DNA of 64,000 nucleotides from Saprospiraceae bacterium (GCA_016714445.1 JADJNF010000008.1:186001-250000), one strand, 5' to 3'; numbered from the stretch's first letter, positions 43,946-53,436 are shown. Program-made: numbers and translations. Notes: generated by a model not told the origin, from the letters alone.

Positions 43946-44839
43946 ATGACAGAGCTCTATCGATGGCTGACTGAACATTGGATTCTATTGATAATATATA
44001 TCCTTGGGGCTTACTTATTGGTCAGTATTCTGGTGTATTTCCTCCAGGATATGATACTCTTCAGACCTGAAAAATTAAGTAAAGAGTTTCAATTTGATTA
44101 CGAAAATCTTAAGTTTCAGGAATATCTTATAGACGTAAAACCAGGAGTAACCTTGTCAGGAATGCGTTTCAAAGCAGAAAATCCTATAGGCGTAGTATTT
44201 TACCTCAAAGGCAATAGTCGTAGTATCAAAGGCTGGGGAAAATTTGCTATAGATTTTGTCAGGTATAATTATGATGTGATCATGATAGATTACAGAGGAT
44301 TTGGCAAAAGTACTGGCATCAGGTCACAGGAAGAAATCAAAAAGGATTTGCAGCTGGTGTATGATAAGATTAAAGAAAAAGTAGAAGAAAAATATATAGT
44401 ACTTTACGGTAGGTCAATGGGTTCAGGATTTGCAACCAAACTGGCATCTGCCAATAATCCCGGTATGTTGATCTTAGATGCACCTTATTATAGTATGAGT
44501 AAAACAACAGGAAGATATATGCCATTCATGCCTATGTCCATTCTGTTAAAATTTCCAATTCCAACGTATAAATGGATTAAGTATGTCAAATGCCCTATTC
44601 ATATTATACATGGAACCAGCGATACATTAATTCCTTTTTCGTCCAGTATCAAACTTTCAAAAATTAATTCATCATTAACTAGACTATATCCTGTAATCTC
44701 AGGCGGCCATAACAATCTGCATAATTTTGAGTCTTATCACGAAATCCTGAGTCAAATATTCACCATAAAAAAACTTGAATTTGACAAAGAAAAAAGTAGT
44801 CTTGCTTTTATTAGAAAAGGAGACAGAAAGCGCAGATAG
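43946..44839 (+). CDS. membrane-anchored alpha/beta hydrolase, BEM46/ABHD13-like, copy 1
   Basis: 297 residues. One N-terminal membrane segment (about 11-34) is followed by an alpha/beta hydrolase domain with nucleophile GRSMGSG (Ser157), acid Asp in HGTSDTLIP and His in SGGHNNL. The segment that normally reads HGN after beta3 is LKGNS, so the oxyanion-hole histidine position holds lysine. The downstream gene keeps HGN. The two share layout and many motifs (FRPEKLS/FRPSELD, DYRGFGKS/DYRGYGKS) and arose by tandem duplication. The gap between them is 3 bases. Substrate unknown; the family includes esterase- and thioesterase-like enzymes. Confidence 0.85.
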   Translation: MTELYRWLTEHWILLIIYILGAYLLVSILVYFLQDMILFRPEKLSKEFQFDYENLKFQEYLIDVKPGVTLSGMRFKAENPIGVVFYLKGNSRSIKGWGKFAIDFVRYNYDVIMIDYRGFGKSTGIRSQEEIKKDLQLVYDKIKEKVEEKYIVLYGRSMGSGFATKLASANNPGMLILDAPYYSMSKTTGRYMPFMPMSILLKFPIPTYKWIKYVKCPIHIIHGTSDTLIPFSSSIKLSKINSSLTRLYPVISGGHNNLHNFESYHEILSQIFTIKKLEFDKEKSSLAFIRKGDRKRR

Positions 44840-44842
44840 GCT

Positions 44843-45643
44843 ATGATAAGAAAGATCACAATAGTTAGTGCAGGATTCATTCTTGTGTTGTTTTTTTTAT
44901 TCCTTTTTAGTCATAAAATCATTGAGAGTATTGTATTCAGACCTTCAGAATTAGATTCATCGTTTGTATTCTGTTTTAGTAGACCTTTTGAAGAGTTTTT
45001 TATAGAAACTGAGCCAGGTGCTAACATTAATATTATCAAATTTCCGGTTAAAAATCCTAAAGGAAGTATATTGTATTTACATGGAAATAAGGACAATCTG
45101 ATCAGGTGGGGAGAAGTCGCTTCACAACTTTCTATCTATGGTTACAATATTTATGTATTTGATTACAGAGGTTATGGAAAAAGTTCAGGAAGTCCATCAG
45201 AAGTTGGCGTTCTACATGACTCAGAAGTAATTTTTAACAAAATAAACCAAAAATTCCCTGATGAGCATTGGATATTTTATGGCCGATCATTAGGAACTGG
45301 AATAGCTGCTTATTTATCTTCAAAGTGTAAGCCAAAAGGTTTAATTCTTGAATCACCTTATTACAGCATGGAGGAATTAATAACTCACTACTATTTTCCA
45401 TATCCGTGGTATGATCAAAAAATAGCTATTCCCACCTATAGTTATCTGAAAGAATCATCATTCCCTGTATTGATCCTTCATGGAACAGATGATCAGATAG
45501 TTCCCATTGAAGAAGGTCAAAAACTTTTTCATTCCATTCAACGCACCCGAAGTTCTATGGTTACAATTGAGCATGGAACCCATGATGACCTTTCTGAACA
45601 CGATGAGTACCGGAAAGCCATTCAAAATTTTCTGTATAAGTAG
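44843..45643 (+). CDS. membrane-anchored alpha/beta hydrolase, BEM46/ABHD13-like, copy 2
   Basis: 266 residues. One membrane segment (about 7-23), then a hydrolase domain with LHGNKDNL (about 79-86), nucleophile GRSLGTG (Ser149), Asp in HGTDDQIVP and His in HGTHDDL. All catalytic residues expected for the family are present. It is the tandem paralogue of the preceding gene and almost certainly co-transcribed with it. A MITE-like element begins 12 bases after its stop, and its internal hairpin could act as a transcription stop. Confidence 0.87.
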   Translation: MIRKITIVSAGFILVLFFLFLFSHKIIESIVFRPSELDSSFVFCFSRPFEEFFIETEPGANINIIKFPVKNPKGSILYLHGNKDNLIRWGEVASQLSIYGYNIYVFDYRGYGKSSGSPSEVGVLHDSEVIFNKINQKFPDEHWIFYGRSLGTGIAAYLSSKCKPKGLILESPYYSMEELITHYYFPYPWYDQKIAIPTYSYLKESSFPVLILHGTDDQIVPIEEGQKLFHSIQRTRSSMVTIEHGTHDDLSEHDEYRKAIQNFLYK

Positions 45644-45655
45644 AGCGACCTTTAA

Positions 45656-45828
45656 CCCAGATTACGCATTAGGAATTAACTACAACAAAATTCTACTGCA
45701 TATCTATTTCAGTACTCATTTTTCTGTCCTCATCTTAGCATTTGCTATGACTGCGGAATAAAAATTCCGTGCTTCATAGCTATTTTGTATAATTCCGTCT
45801 CGTAACAAAGCCCAATGCGTAATTTGGG
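45656..45828. mobile_element. MITE-like element with terminal inverted repeats and TTTAA duplication
   Basis: 173 bases without coding capacity. The ends CCCAGATTACGCATTAGG and (complement of the right end) CCCAAATTACGCATTGGG match at 16 of 18 positions. Both ends are flanked by TTTAA (45651-45655 and 45829-45833), a 5-base target duplication. Inside is a strong cruciform: GCTATGA (45744-45750) / TCATAGC (45774-45780) enclosing CGGAAT / ATTCCG. It lies between two convergent genes. The mobilising transposase is not in this window. Confidence 0.75.
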
Positions 45829-45855
45829 TTTAATGAAAATCTTAGTTATTACAGC

Positions 45856-46599
45856 TTACAAATATGGATATTTTATATCACATAGAAATAATCCCTCAGC
45901 AGGCACACTCCAGTCCTGTCCTGTACGGCGTTTTTCTGACATTGCCGTTTTTACTTCTTCTATAGTCAGTTTACCTCGGGAAACCTGCAAACAAACACCA
46001 ACAATAAGCCTTATCATGCCTCTGAGAAATCTGTCCGATTTTATCCTGTAAATATACTGATTACCGATTTTTTCCCAACGACTTTCTGTAATGTGGCAAT
46101 TCATGGTTTTGACATCGGTATGAAATTTGCAAAAAGTAGTAAAATCAACATGGTCAAGCATTAATTCTGCAACTTCATTCAATATTTCTATATTCGGTGT
46201 ATCGTAAGTGTAATAAAATGAATGAATATCAAAAGGAGACTTTTCAGTATGAAGATGGTATTCATAAGATCTTGATGTAGCATCAAATCGGGCATGCGCA
46301 TCTTCTGCTACCTGTATTATATCATGAACAGCAATATCATCAGGGAGTAATTTGTTCAGTCTAAAGATTAGCGTCGGTATTTCATCAAGTGGAGCAAGGT
46401 CAAAATGTGCAAAATAATCTCTGGCATGTACTCCTTTATCAGTCCTTCCACAGCCAGTAATATCTACTTTTTGGCGGAGAAAAGTAAACAATGCATTTTC
46501 GATGACTGATTGAATGGTTGTTGTGCCTGCATGTGGTTGATTTTGCCATCCGTTGTATGCAGTACCACAATAGGACAGTCTGATAAAATACCTTGCCAA
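45856..46599 (-). CDS. truA: tRNA pseudouridine synthase A
   Basis: 247 residues, standard length. The catalytic aspartate is Asp54 in GCGRTDKGVHA. Other TruA features are YCGTAYNGWQNQP near the N-terminus and RFLRGMIRLIVG in the C-terminal half. It isomerises uridines 38-40 in tRNA anticodon arms. The start is a TTG at 46599: the conserved N-terminus (RYFIRLSYCGTAY) begins at once, an in-frame stop lies a few codons upstream, and a promoter element sits 21 bases before it. It converges on the MITE-like element. Confidence 0.94.
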   Translation of the reverse strand: MARYFIRLSYCGTAYNGWQNQPHAGTTTIQSVIENALFTFLRQKVDITGCGRTDKGVHARDYFAHFDLAPLDEIPTLIFRLNKLLPDDIAVHDIIQVAEDAHARFDATSRSYEYHLHTEKSPFDIHSFYYTYDTPNIEILNEVAELMLDHVDFTTFCKFHTDVKTMNCHITESRWEKIGNQYIYRIKSDRFLRGMIRLIVGVCLQVSRGKLTIEEVKTAMSEKRRTGQDWSVPAEGLFLCDIKYPYL

Positions 46600-46620
46600 T
46601 ATCTTTTGTTTAAATCAGCG

Positions 46621-46628
46621 TAAAGGTA
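46621..46628 (-). promoter_or_regulatory. variant -7 element upstream of truA
   Basis: The minus strand reads TACCTTTA, one base from TAnnTTTG, 21 bases before the TTG start at 46599. It falls in the 41-base gap after the anti-sigma-like gene. Confidence 0.4.
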
Positions 46629-46640
46629 CAGCTTATGATC

Positions 46641-47987
46641 CTAAAAAGTATATACATAGCCGACATTCAATCCTACGAAATGATAAGACTGCCTTATTCT
46701 GTTCTGATCTGTTGAAAATGAATCAGGAATAAACCTGGCCCTCGCAGCCAAAAATAGTCTTCCCGCATTATTAAATTCTTTTCCAATGTGTATACCTCCA
46801 AAATAACTTAAGCCAACACTTTGCTTAAAATACCCTATCGGTGCATCAATAGCGGTAAAAGATGTATCGGATACCAATATATTGCCCGCTGATTTCATAG
46901 AAATATTTAAAGATAAACCAGCTTCAACTCCTGCAAACCAGGAACCGAATCTTTTTTCAGCGCCTATAGCCATCGGCAAGTCTACCATACTGATGGAATA
47001 GTGTTTAGTTTTATTGCCTGAAATTTTGCGTTCCTGTATGATATCACCATAAATGTAGGTGATGGTATCTCCGGTTTGTGATACTGTAACTGATATTATT
47101 CCCTGAGTAGTGTCCTTTCTGGTATAGGAATAAGTTAAAGGCATTTTTTCTGATAGTCGTGACCAGGATAGACCAGCTTTAATATAAAAAGGCGACTTTT
47201 CTTTGCTCAACTTCAAATATAATCCTGCATTTATACCTTCAAGTGATTTTTCTCCTGAATTTCGTTGGTTAAATACATTATTGACCTCAGTGCTTTTGTT
47301 TTCCAGTTTTTTTATCGGCAAAAAGACACCTACTTCAGGTATAATTTCAAGGTACAGTTTGCCATTATTTGAAAATGTGGGACAAACTATTTTATCTCTG
47401 CTAATGAATGGATGCTTCTTTTGTTGAGCCAGTATTGACAATCCATCTTTGTTTTCCAATGCTGATATGTTATTACCCAAACGTTGTCCCAACTTCAAAT
47501 CGACATTTTCATTTATGTCTATCGTTTCAAATTTTTCTTCCTCAATGATATTTTCTGCCAATATAGTAGTGGCTAATACACTTTTTGCGGTATTTATATT
47601 ACTTGAAACATCCGTTTGCCATATTGGAGGAACTTTTTTACTGTTTTTAACTTCCATTTGACCTCTGCTTAATTTTATACTATTATCTGAGGTGATTCTT
47701 TCTTTTGTTTTTTCTTCATTATTGTCAGTTGATATTGGCGTGGACTTGTTTGCAATGTAGTTATCTGGTGTTGACTCTGTTGTATTATCCTTCTTATTAC
47801 CTTTATTTAGTAATACTGCACCACTGCCCAAAAGCAAAACTCCAAGCACAGCCCACAACCATATGAAACCGCCTTTTCTTCGTTTCTTTTTGCCATGAAT
47901 ATCATTGATGAGTCCCTGGATATCAAGCGCCAACTCCTCAGATTTTAGCGTAATAGCAATGTGTTGTTCAAAATTTCTATATTCCAT
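46641..47987 (-). CDS. putative trans-envelope anti-sigma protein with barrel-like C-terminus (second locus)
   Basis: 448 residues from the ATG at 47987; an upstream ATG at 48020 would overlap the sigma gene. The first 38 residues are cytoplasmic, ending KKKRRK. A membrane segment lies at about 41-60 (FIWLWAVLGVLLLGSGAVLL). A polar linker extends to about 200. The last 230 residues look like an outer-membrane barrel (KAGLSWSRLSEKMPLTYSY, WFAGVEAGLSLNIS, LFLAARARFIPD) and end in VYTF, a terminal aromatic. The layout equals that of the 8.5-kb protein, but sequence similarity is low. It begins 16 bases after the sigma gene. Holding the sigma factor in response to envelope state is an inference. 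Confidence 0.6.
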   Translation of the reverse strand: MEYRNFEQHIAITLKSEELALDIQGLINDIHGKKKRRKGGFIWLWAVLGVLLLGSGAVLLNKGNKKDNTTESTPDNYIANKSTPISTDNNEEKTKERITSDNSIKLSRGQMEVKNSKKVPPIWQTDVSSNINTAKSVLATTILAENIIEEEKFETIDINENVDLKLGQRLGNNISALENKDGLSILAQQKKHPFISRDKIVCPTFSNNGKLYLEIIPEVGVFLPIKKLENKSTEVNNVFNQRNSGEKSLEGINAGLYLKLSKEKSPFYIKAGLSWSRLSEKMPLTYSYTRKDTTQGIISVTVSQTGDTITYIYGDIIQERKISGNKTKHYSISMVDLPMAIGAEKRFGSWFAGVEAGLSLNISMKSAGNILVSDTSFTAIDAPIGYFKQSVGLSYFGGIHIGKEFNNAGRLFLAARARFIPDSFSTDQNRIRQSYHFVGLNVGYVYTF

Positions 47988-48003
47988 AATGCTGATATTT
48001 ATT

Positions 48004-48555
48004 TTATGAAGCTTGTGCAACTAAGACTTCATCCTGTTTTTTAATTAATAACGCCAGTCTGTTTCTGGCTTTACAAAGTGCTGATCTGGAAGTACTTTCA
48101 GTTATCCCCAATACTTCAGCGATTTCATGGTGCTGATAACCTTCCACCACATACATATTAAACACAATATAAAGACTATCCGGCAGTTGTTTAAGCACTA
48201 CCATAATCTCTTCTTTTCCCATTGTGCTATAAATATCAGGTACAACAGCATGTTCCCAGGTTGAATCTTCCTTCACTTCTTCAAAATATATTTGTTTGAA
48301 TTTTTTATTTAGTGATATGGAAGATGTTACTGCTATCCTTTTTAACCATCCTTCAAAAGATCCTTTCCCCTCATATTTTCCTATAAATCTAAATGCATTG
48401 ATGAAACATTCCTGCAGCGCGTCCCGAGCCAACTCTCTATCAGAAGTATATCGAAGACATAAAGCCAGAAGCCCCGGTGCGAACTTTTGCACCAGAGCAT
48501 CCTGACATTTTCGGTTTCCCTCTTTACATCCTACTATGATATCTTCGATATTCAA
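48004..48555 (-). CDS. ECF-type RNA polymerase sigma-70 factor (second locus)
   Basis: 183 residues. Region 2: FAPGLLALCLRYTSDRELARDALQ followed by CFINAFRFIGKYEGKGSFEGWL. Region 4: LPDSLYIVFNMYVVEGYQHHEIAEVLGITESTSRSAL with its helix-turn-helix. It is related to the 10-kb sigma factor throughout. The start is a TTG at 48555, because no ATG fits and the N-terminus MNIEDIIVGCKEGN matches family starts. The gene begins 20 bases after the large lipoprotein gene and precedes the anti-sigma-like gene, so the three probably form one operon. Confidence 0.9.
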   Translation of the reverse strand: MNIEDIIVGCKEGNRKCQDALVQKFAPGLLALCLRYTSDRELARDALQECFINAFRFIGKYEGKGSFEGWLKRIAVTSSISLNKKFKQIYFEEVKEDSTWEHAVVPDIYSTMGKEEIMVVLKQLPDSLYIVFNMYVVEGYQHHEIAEVLGITESTSRSALCKARNRLALLIKKQDEVLVAQAS

Positions 48556-48575
48556 AGTGTATTTTTATTTACTGT

Positions 48576-50849
48576 TTACAGTATTTTTACTTTATTAAAT
48601 GCAATGTAACATCCGGTATTAACATCGGTTACCACTACATAATATTCACCTTTACTCAACGTTCCGGCCGTATTAGCTGCACTAAGGTCAGTATTTATAT
48701 CATTTATACTGAATACTTTGACAGGACCTGCCTGACAATTAAGACATTGTGCTGAACCGTTTATGGATATATTTATTTTGCCATCACTACAAGTGCCACA
48801 AGATGTATTTACTGCTGTTGTGCTTAGTCCTTGCGCAAGTTGCGGAAGTCTGATGTTTTTATATGCTGAACACTGCGATTCCTGAATAAAAATATTGACA
48901 GTAAATCCTGTTTTGAAAATATCAAGGACAATTGGGTAAATAAGGTCACCTCCTGAAATGGTACCAGAACTATTATATTGACCGCTAACGAATGGAGAGC
49001 TATTTATATTATAGGTATTTTTATTGCATGATACTGGTGTCTCATCTATAGTCAATGGACCATCCCAAGCTACACATGCACTTCCTGTACATCCATTGAC
49101 ATCTGTTACAGTATAACAGTAATTACCTGGTGCAGTTGCAGTCAATTCCTTATCAGTTGATCCATTGGACCACGTATAGGTAAATGGTGCTGTACCGCCA
49201 CTGTTATAGGCATAAAAATTACCATTACCACAATCTGCTTCCATCCCTGCATTTATTTTACCGCTGATCTGTTTGCAGAATACTTTTTCACAACCTGCAT
49301 TAATATCCGTTACAGTGACACAGTATGTTTTGTTTTCGAATATGGTATCCAGTGTTGGTACCGTAAGGAAGCTATTTGTGGAATTATCTTCCCATGTATA
49401 GCTAAAGTTGCCGCTTCCATTACTAATCACTGCTGAAATTTTATCATTGCAATCAAAAACCAGATTTCCCGTAAAATCACAAGTTGACGCACAAACATTC
49501 AAGGCCAGATTTTGCACATTTGTAATTGTAACAGATATTACCTGACTTGTTTCTGTTGATACATTGTCATAACCAAATATAGACACTGGTGCATTTTCTC
49601 CACATAAATATTGAGTAAGATCAATGGAAAATGTACCATCTTCTTTTGCCGGAAATATGAGTGTAGATTCCTTCACTTTTAAGACGATAATACCTTCTGT
49701 AAGAAATGTATTGTTGCATTTTATAGTTCCACTTACAGCAAAGGATGGTACCTGATTCAATACGATATTATCAAGTACTGTATTATTTTGGAAAGGACCT
49801 ACTATTACTTCTACAACATTCGTATTACATGTATAATGACTTACACTTAAAGTCAGTTTTTTACCTTTTGGCATTTTACCACAAAATTCACCATTGCTAT
49901 TGGTTACACCATAAGATGTACCAAGTCCTTCTGCTGTTACGGTTATGCCTATATTCGCTGCCAATGTTCCATTCTCATATAAAACCTTGCCGCATACTTC
50001 TACCAGTGGGAAAGGCGCATCACAATTCCAAAAGCTAAAATGAGCCACTTCACCTATGTATTTATCTCCAACAAGAATAGCTTTCCCTTCTTCTTTCCAT
50101 CTGCCTTTATTTTCATCAAAAGACCATAGTGCAATTTCTGTCGGCTTGTATGCAGTAACTGCAGGGAATTCTAAAATGGCTTTTTTTCCGGATTTTAGTT
50201 GGAGTTCATTGCCATTGACATCGCGCAACTCTACCGCTATCATACCCAAAGTACCCAAGACAACAGTATTGCCATTGCTCGCATCAGCCATAAGACCACC
50301 CGGCATTATATTGCCCAACTCTCTGTCATTCGGGTTAAGGTGCTTTGCCGTAACATACACATTCCCATTGTAACTATTGCCCTGAAGATCAGATATGGCA
50401 TCAATGGGAAAAATTACTTTACCACCTCCACTTACATTAACATTTCCTCCTGTTTTGGCATCAAAAATTTTATCATTCTCTAATGCCAATAGTTTGACAA
50501 ATGAATATGAAGTTCCTTTTTCTAATGGATATACAAAGTCTGAACCAAGGATAAAACCATTTTTAATTACTTTTATAAAAGTCCCTTGCTGGTCCATTTT
50601 TGTATTTTTAAAGACAAAAACTCCATGTTTGTTTGTTTTGGTAGATGAGCTATAAATTGCCACTGTGGCTTCAGCAACCGGCTGATTTTTTTCATCATAC
50701 ACATACCCAACAACAGTACCGGTAATCTCCTTATATACTTGTGCTGTGAATATTGTCAGGTTTTCTTCATTTATATTTACAGTGTCTTTATGACATGAAG
50801 AAAATAAGATGATAAAGAATAGAAGAATAAAATTATATCTGATTTGCAT
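48576..50849 (-). CDS. large surface lipoprotein with carboxypeptidase-regulatory-like and SprB-like modules
   Basis: 757 residues from the ATG at 50849, which gives a lipoprotein signal (lipobox LFSSC). The frame is open to 51005 but those residues overlap a terminator. A carboxypeptidase-regulatory-like domain comes first (TGTVVGYVYDEKNQPVAEATV), with further such domains at about 285-440. Two SprB-like repeats follow, recognised by FSYTWEDNST and FTYTWSNGST with VTDxN. No enzyme motif and no T9SS sorting domain. It is likely surface-exposed and adhesive or structural. It is the first gene of the operon with the second ECF sigma factor. Confidence 0.82.
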   Translation of the reverse strand: MQIRYNFILLFFIILFSSCHKDTVNINEENLTIFTAQVYKEITGTVVGYVYDEKNQPVAEATVAIYSSSTKTNKHGVFVFKNTKMDQQGTFIKVIKNGFILGSDFVYPLEKGTSYSFVKLLALENDKIFDAKTGGNVNVSGGGKVIFPIDAISDLQGNSYNGNVYVTAKHLNPNDRELGNIMPGGLMADASNGNTVVLGTLGMIAVELRDVNGNELQLKSGKKAILEFPAVTAYKPTEIALWSFDENKGRWKEEGKAILVGDKYIGEVAHFSFWNCDAPFPLVEVCGKVLYENGTLAANIGITVTAEGLGTSYGVTNSNGEFCGKMPKGKKLTLSVSHYTCNTNVVEVIVGPFQNNTVLDNIVLNQVPSFAVSGTIKCNNTFLTEGIIVLKVKESTLIFPAKEDGTFSIDLTQYLCGENAPVSIFGYDNVSTETSQVISVTITNVQNLALNVCASTCDFTGNLVFDCNDKISAVISNGSGNFSYTWEDNSTNSFLTVPTLDTIFENKTYCVTVTDINAGCEKVFCKQISGKINAGMEADCGNGNFYAYNSGGTAPFTYTWSNGSTDKELTATAPGNYCYTVTDVNGCTGSACVAWDGPLTIDETPVSCNKNTYNINSSPFVSGQYNSSGTISGGDLIYPIVLDIFKTGFTVNIFIQESQCSAYKNIRLPQLAQGLSTTAVNTSCGTCSDGKINISINGSAQCLNCQAGPVKVFSINDINTDLSAANTAGTLSKGEYYVVVTDVNTGCYIAFNKVKIL

Positions 50850-50957
50850 TTTTGATAAATTTCTTGTTAAAAATAATACTTTTTTACTTAATAAACTCGA
50901 GCTTATAATAACAAGAATGTTAAAAGTTGAAAAACGCTCCTTTTGTACAAAATAATT

Positions 50958-50993
50958 ATAAAAAAAGGGGAAGATATTTACATCTTCCCCTTT
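50958..50993 (-). terminator. rho-independent terminator of the PA-domain protein gene
   Basis: On the minus strand GGGGAAGAT pairs with ATCTTCCCC over a 6-base loop, followed by seven T residues. It lies 37 bases past the stop at 51031. Confidence 0.9.
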
Positions 50994-51030
50994 GATCACT
51001 TTCAAAATGAAATATTTCTATTTCTGAATT

Positions 51031-53436
51031 TTACTTCTGAACTACTACTTTTCTGGTAATCAAACCTTTATCAGTATGTATCAATACACTGTACGTACCT
51101 GAAACTACGCTTCCAAGGTCAAGTCTCAATCTTGAATCCTGAACATTGCTGAATGATTTTGAAACAGCCGTTCTTCCATCAATAGATACCAAATCAACTC
51201 TTACATTTTGTGATACTTTTTCTAAAGTTACGTCAATGAAAAGTTCTCTTGATGCAGGGTTAGGGAAAGTAGATACTTGCACTTTATCCAATATATCGAA
51301 AGTACTTGTGGCTTGTTTTACGTCCATTTCCAAAAATACAGATGACTGAGTTGCACCATTCTGAACAATCTCATAATTTCGATCCTCAACGTCTTCCACA
51401 CTTGCTCCTGTCAAACCAAACATAGAACCGGCATTTCTGTCAATTCCTAAAGTATCAAACGCATAAGTTGAAGCAGCATAATTTGTACTTCTGTCAAAGG
51501 CAGTAAATGTTCTACCTGTATAACCAAGCAATTGGAATCTTTCTGCAGATGGATCCAAAGGTGAAGTGTGTGCCATCACTAAATAAGTCGTATTGTCCTT
51601 AAGATCAACTTCCACACCTTCCGCTGCATTACCTTCATCATCCAATGCCCATATAGGTAGTTCAATTTTTCTGGCATTTGTTATACTGCCATCAAGAAAT
51701 ATTGCATTGGTACCCACCTTTGTTCTTTCCAATGGTGCACATTCATTATTTCCGTCTTCATCTACCCACTCATAAACGTCTACACTTATAAAACCAGCTT
51801 CGTTTATGTTTGCAATTGGATTTGCAAGACCAAACCTTACTTTATCAATGGTTATGTTTTTACCATCTTTTACATAATAAATGTTACCCGCTGAATAATA
51901 AATTACTTCTGTACCTACGACCCATGGTGAAAGTACATATGTCATATAATTTGCTGGGGTTACAACTGCTTCTTCAAGAAGATTTGCAAATGTATTTTCA
52001 GTTACATCAAAGAAAAAGCTTCTGGTATTATTAGCACCTGTAGGGTCTTCAGTAGAAGAAATTATATAAGATCCGTTATATCTACCGGGAGTTGCAGGTG
52101 GTGTATAAGTATCCGGGAAAGGTTTGTTCTCCTGCACTATACCAGCAGCTAAATTACCATAATTATTGGTTATTCTTGCTATTTCTGCATTTGCATTTTG
52201 TGGGTCAGTGATCACTACATCCACTTTTACTGCAGATGCATCTCCATTACCAATATTGGATACGTCTGTAAGGAAAGGCATTTCTGATACCTGACCTGCA
52301 GGAACTCTTAACATAGGGGCTGCAGCATAAAAGTTTTCATTTACCTGAACGTCTGCCTTACTTTCATTTATCAATACTACATCGTCGATACCCCAATAGT
52401 AATAATTACCTACGTGCTCAAACTTCATTCTGAAATTTTGAACACCGGCATATCCTTTTAATGCAATTTTCTTTCTTTCACCTGCTACTGATGCAGAGTT
52501 TACCGGATATTCTGTATTAAATTGTAAAGTATCCGGCCAAGTCAGACCTCCATCTTTACTGGTGATCAGATAATATTGACTTTGATATTGTCGTAGACCC
52601 TGATGAAACTCTACAAATAATCCAACAATATTTTTACCGGATAAATCTATAGTCGGGGAAATCAAAGCACCAGTACAAGGAGCTACACAACCTCCATCAC
52701 CTGAGCCCTGATTATCACCATTTCCACCATTATCTCTATAATCGCTATTGAATACCATCGCACCATCACAGGCACTAAATGAAGTCATCTGAACTCCACC
52801 AAATGCACCTCCTGAGATATTGGCATCCAATTTATACTCCCATGTATTTTCTTTGTCAACAGTCCAATCATTCAATCCACCATCAAAATCCCCTTCTCCC
52901 GGATTTTTACCCCATACTACATTGTCTCCATAAGCAGGGTCTTTCTCAGCACAAGTGTAACCAAGAGTAGCATTTACTCCGCCTGCGATGATATCAGTAC
53001 GAATTTTCATACAGTCTTCCAACTTGAGTGTGAAAACAGGTACTGTAATGGTAGCGTCTGTTCCACCAGCTACAAATGGCCAAACAGCTGCATTCTGGCA
53101 AATAACTACAGCTATTGCACCTGCATCTTGCAGCGCTTTTGCCTTAACTACAAAGCCACAAGTACCTCTATCTGTAAAAGCAATAGAGCCAGTCAGATTG
53201 TTGGTTGCTGCTGTACAACCATCACCCACGGGCGCTACACCATCATCTACAAAAGCCGCATTAGCTGTGATAGGTGTATTACTAGTACTACCGAAAGCTG
53301 CTCTAATTACTTCATAATTACCGGCAATACCAGCAGGTGCATTTACAGTAACTGTATTGATACTTTGTCCTGATGCTGCTACAGCAATGGCACTAAAGAT
53401 CAATAAAAATACATTTTTTGTAAAAAATCTTTGCAT
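51031..53436 (-). CDS. T9SS-exported protein with protease-associated (PA) domain
   Basis: 801 residues. The signal peptide ends AVAASGQS (about 24). A PA domain follows at about 50-150 (ALQDAGAIAVVICQN, ITVPVFTLKLEDC). A jelly-roll region at about 185-370 looks like a MAM or carbohydrate-binding fold (WEYKLDANISGGAFGG, GLFVEFHQGLRQYQSQYYLI). A CARDB-like beta domain comes next. The T9SS type A sorting domain starts at STFPNPASRELFIDV and ends TRKVVVQK. No protease catalytic motif was found. It is single-gene transcribed, with a weak TACTTTTA promoter candidate (53489-53496) and tandem dyads further upstream. It probably sits at the cell surface. Confidence 0.85.
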   Translation of the reverse strand: MQRFFTKNVFLLIFSAIAVAASGQSINTVTVNAPAGIAGNYEVIRAAFGSTSNTPITANAAFVDDGVAPVGDGCTAATNNLTGSIAFTDRGTCGFVVKAKALQDAGAIAVVICQNAAVWPFVAGGTDATITVPVFTLKLEDCMKIRTDIIAGGVNATLGYTCAEKDPAYGDNVVWGKNPGEGDFDGGLNDWTVDKENTWEYKLDANISGGAFGGVQMTSFSACDGAMVFNSDYRDNGGNGDNQGSGDGGCVAPCTGALISPTIDLSGKNIVGLFVEFHQGLRQYQSQYYLITSKDGGLTWPDTLQFNTEYPVNSASVAGERKKIALKGYAGVQNFRMKFEHVGNYYYWGIDDVVLINESKADVQVNENFYAAAPMLRVPAGQVSEMPFLTDVSNIGNGDASAVKVDVVITDPQNANAEIARITNNYGNLAAGIVQENKPFPDTYTPPATPGRYNGSYIISSTEDPTGANNTRSFFFDVTENTFANLLEEAVVTPANYMTYVLSPWVVGTEVIYYSAGNIYYVKDGKNITIDKVRFGLANPIANINEAGFISVDVYEWVDEDGNNECAPLERTKVGTNAIFLDGSITNARKIELPIWALDDEGNAAEGVEVDLKDNTTYLVMAHTSPLDPSAERFQLLGYTGRTFTAFDRSTNYAASTYAFDTLGIDRNAGSMFGLTGASVEDVEDRNYEIVQNGATQSSVFLEMDVKQATSTFDILDKVQVSTFPNPASRELFIDVTLEKVSQNVRVDLVSIDGRTAVSKSFSNVQDSRLRLDLGSVVSGTYSVLIHTDKGLITRKVVVQK

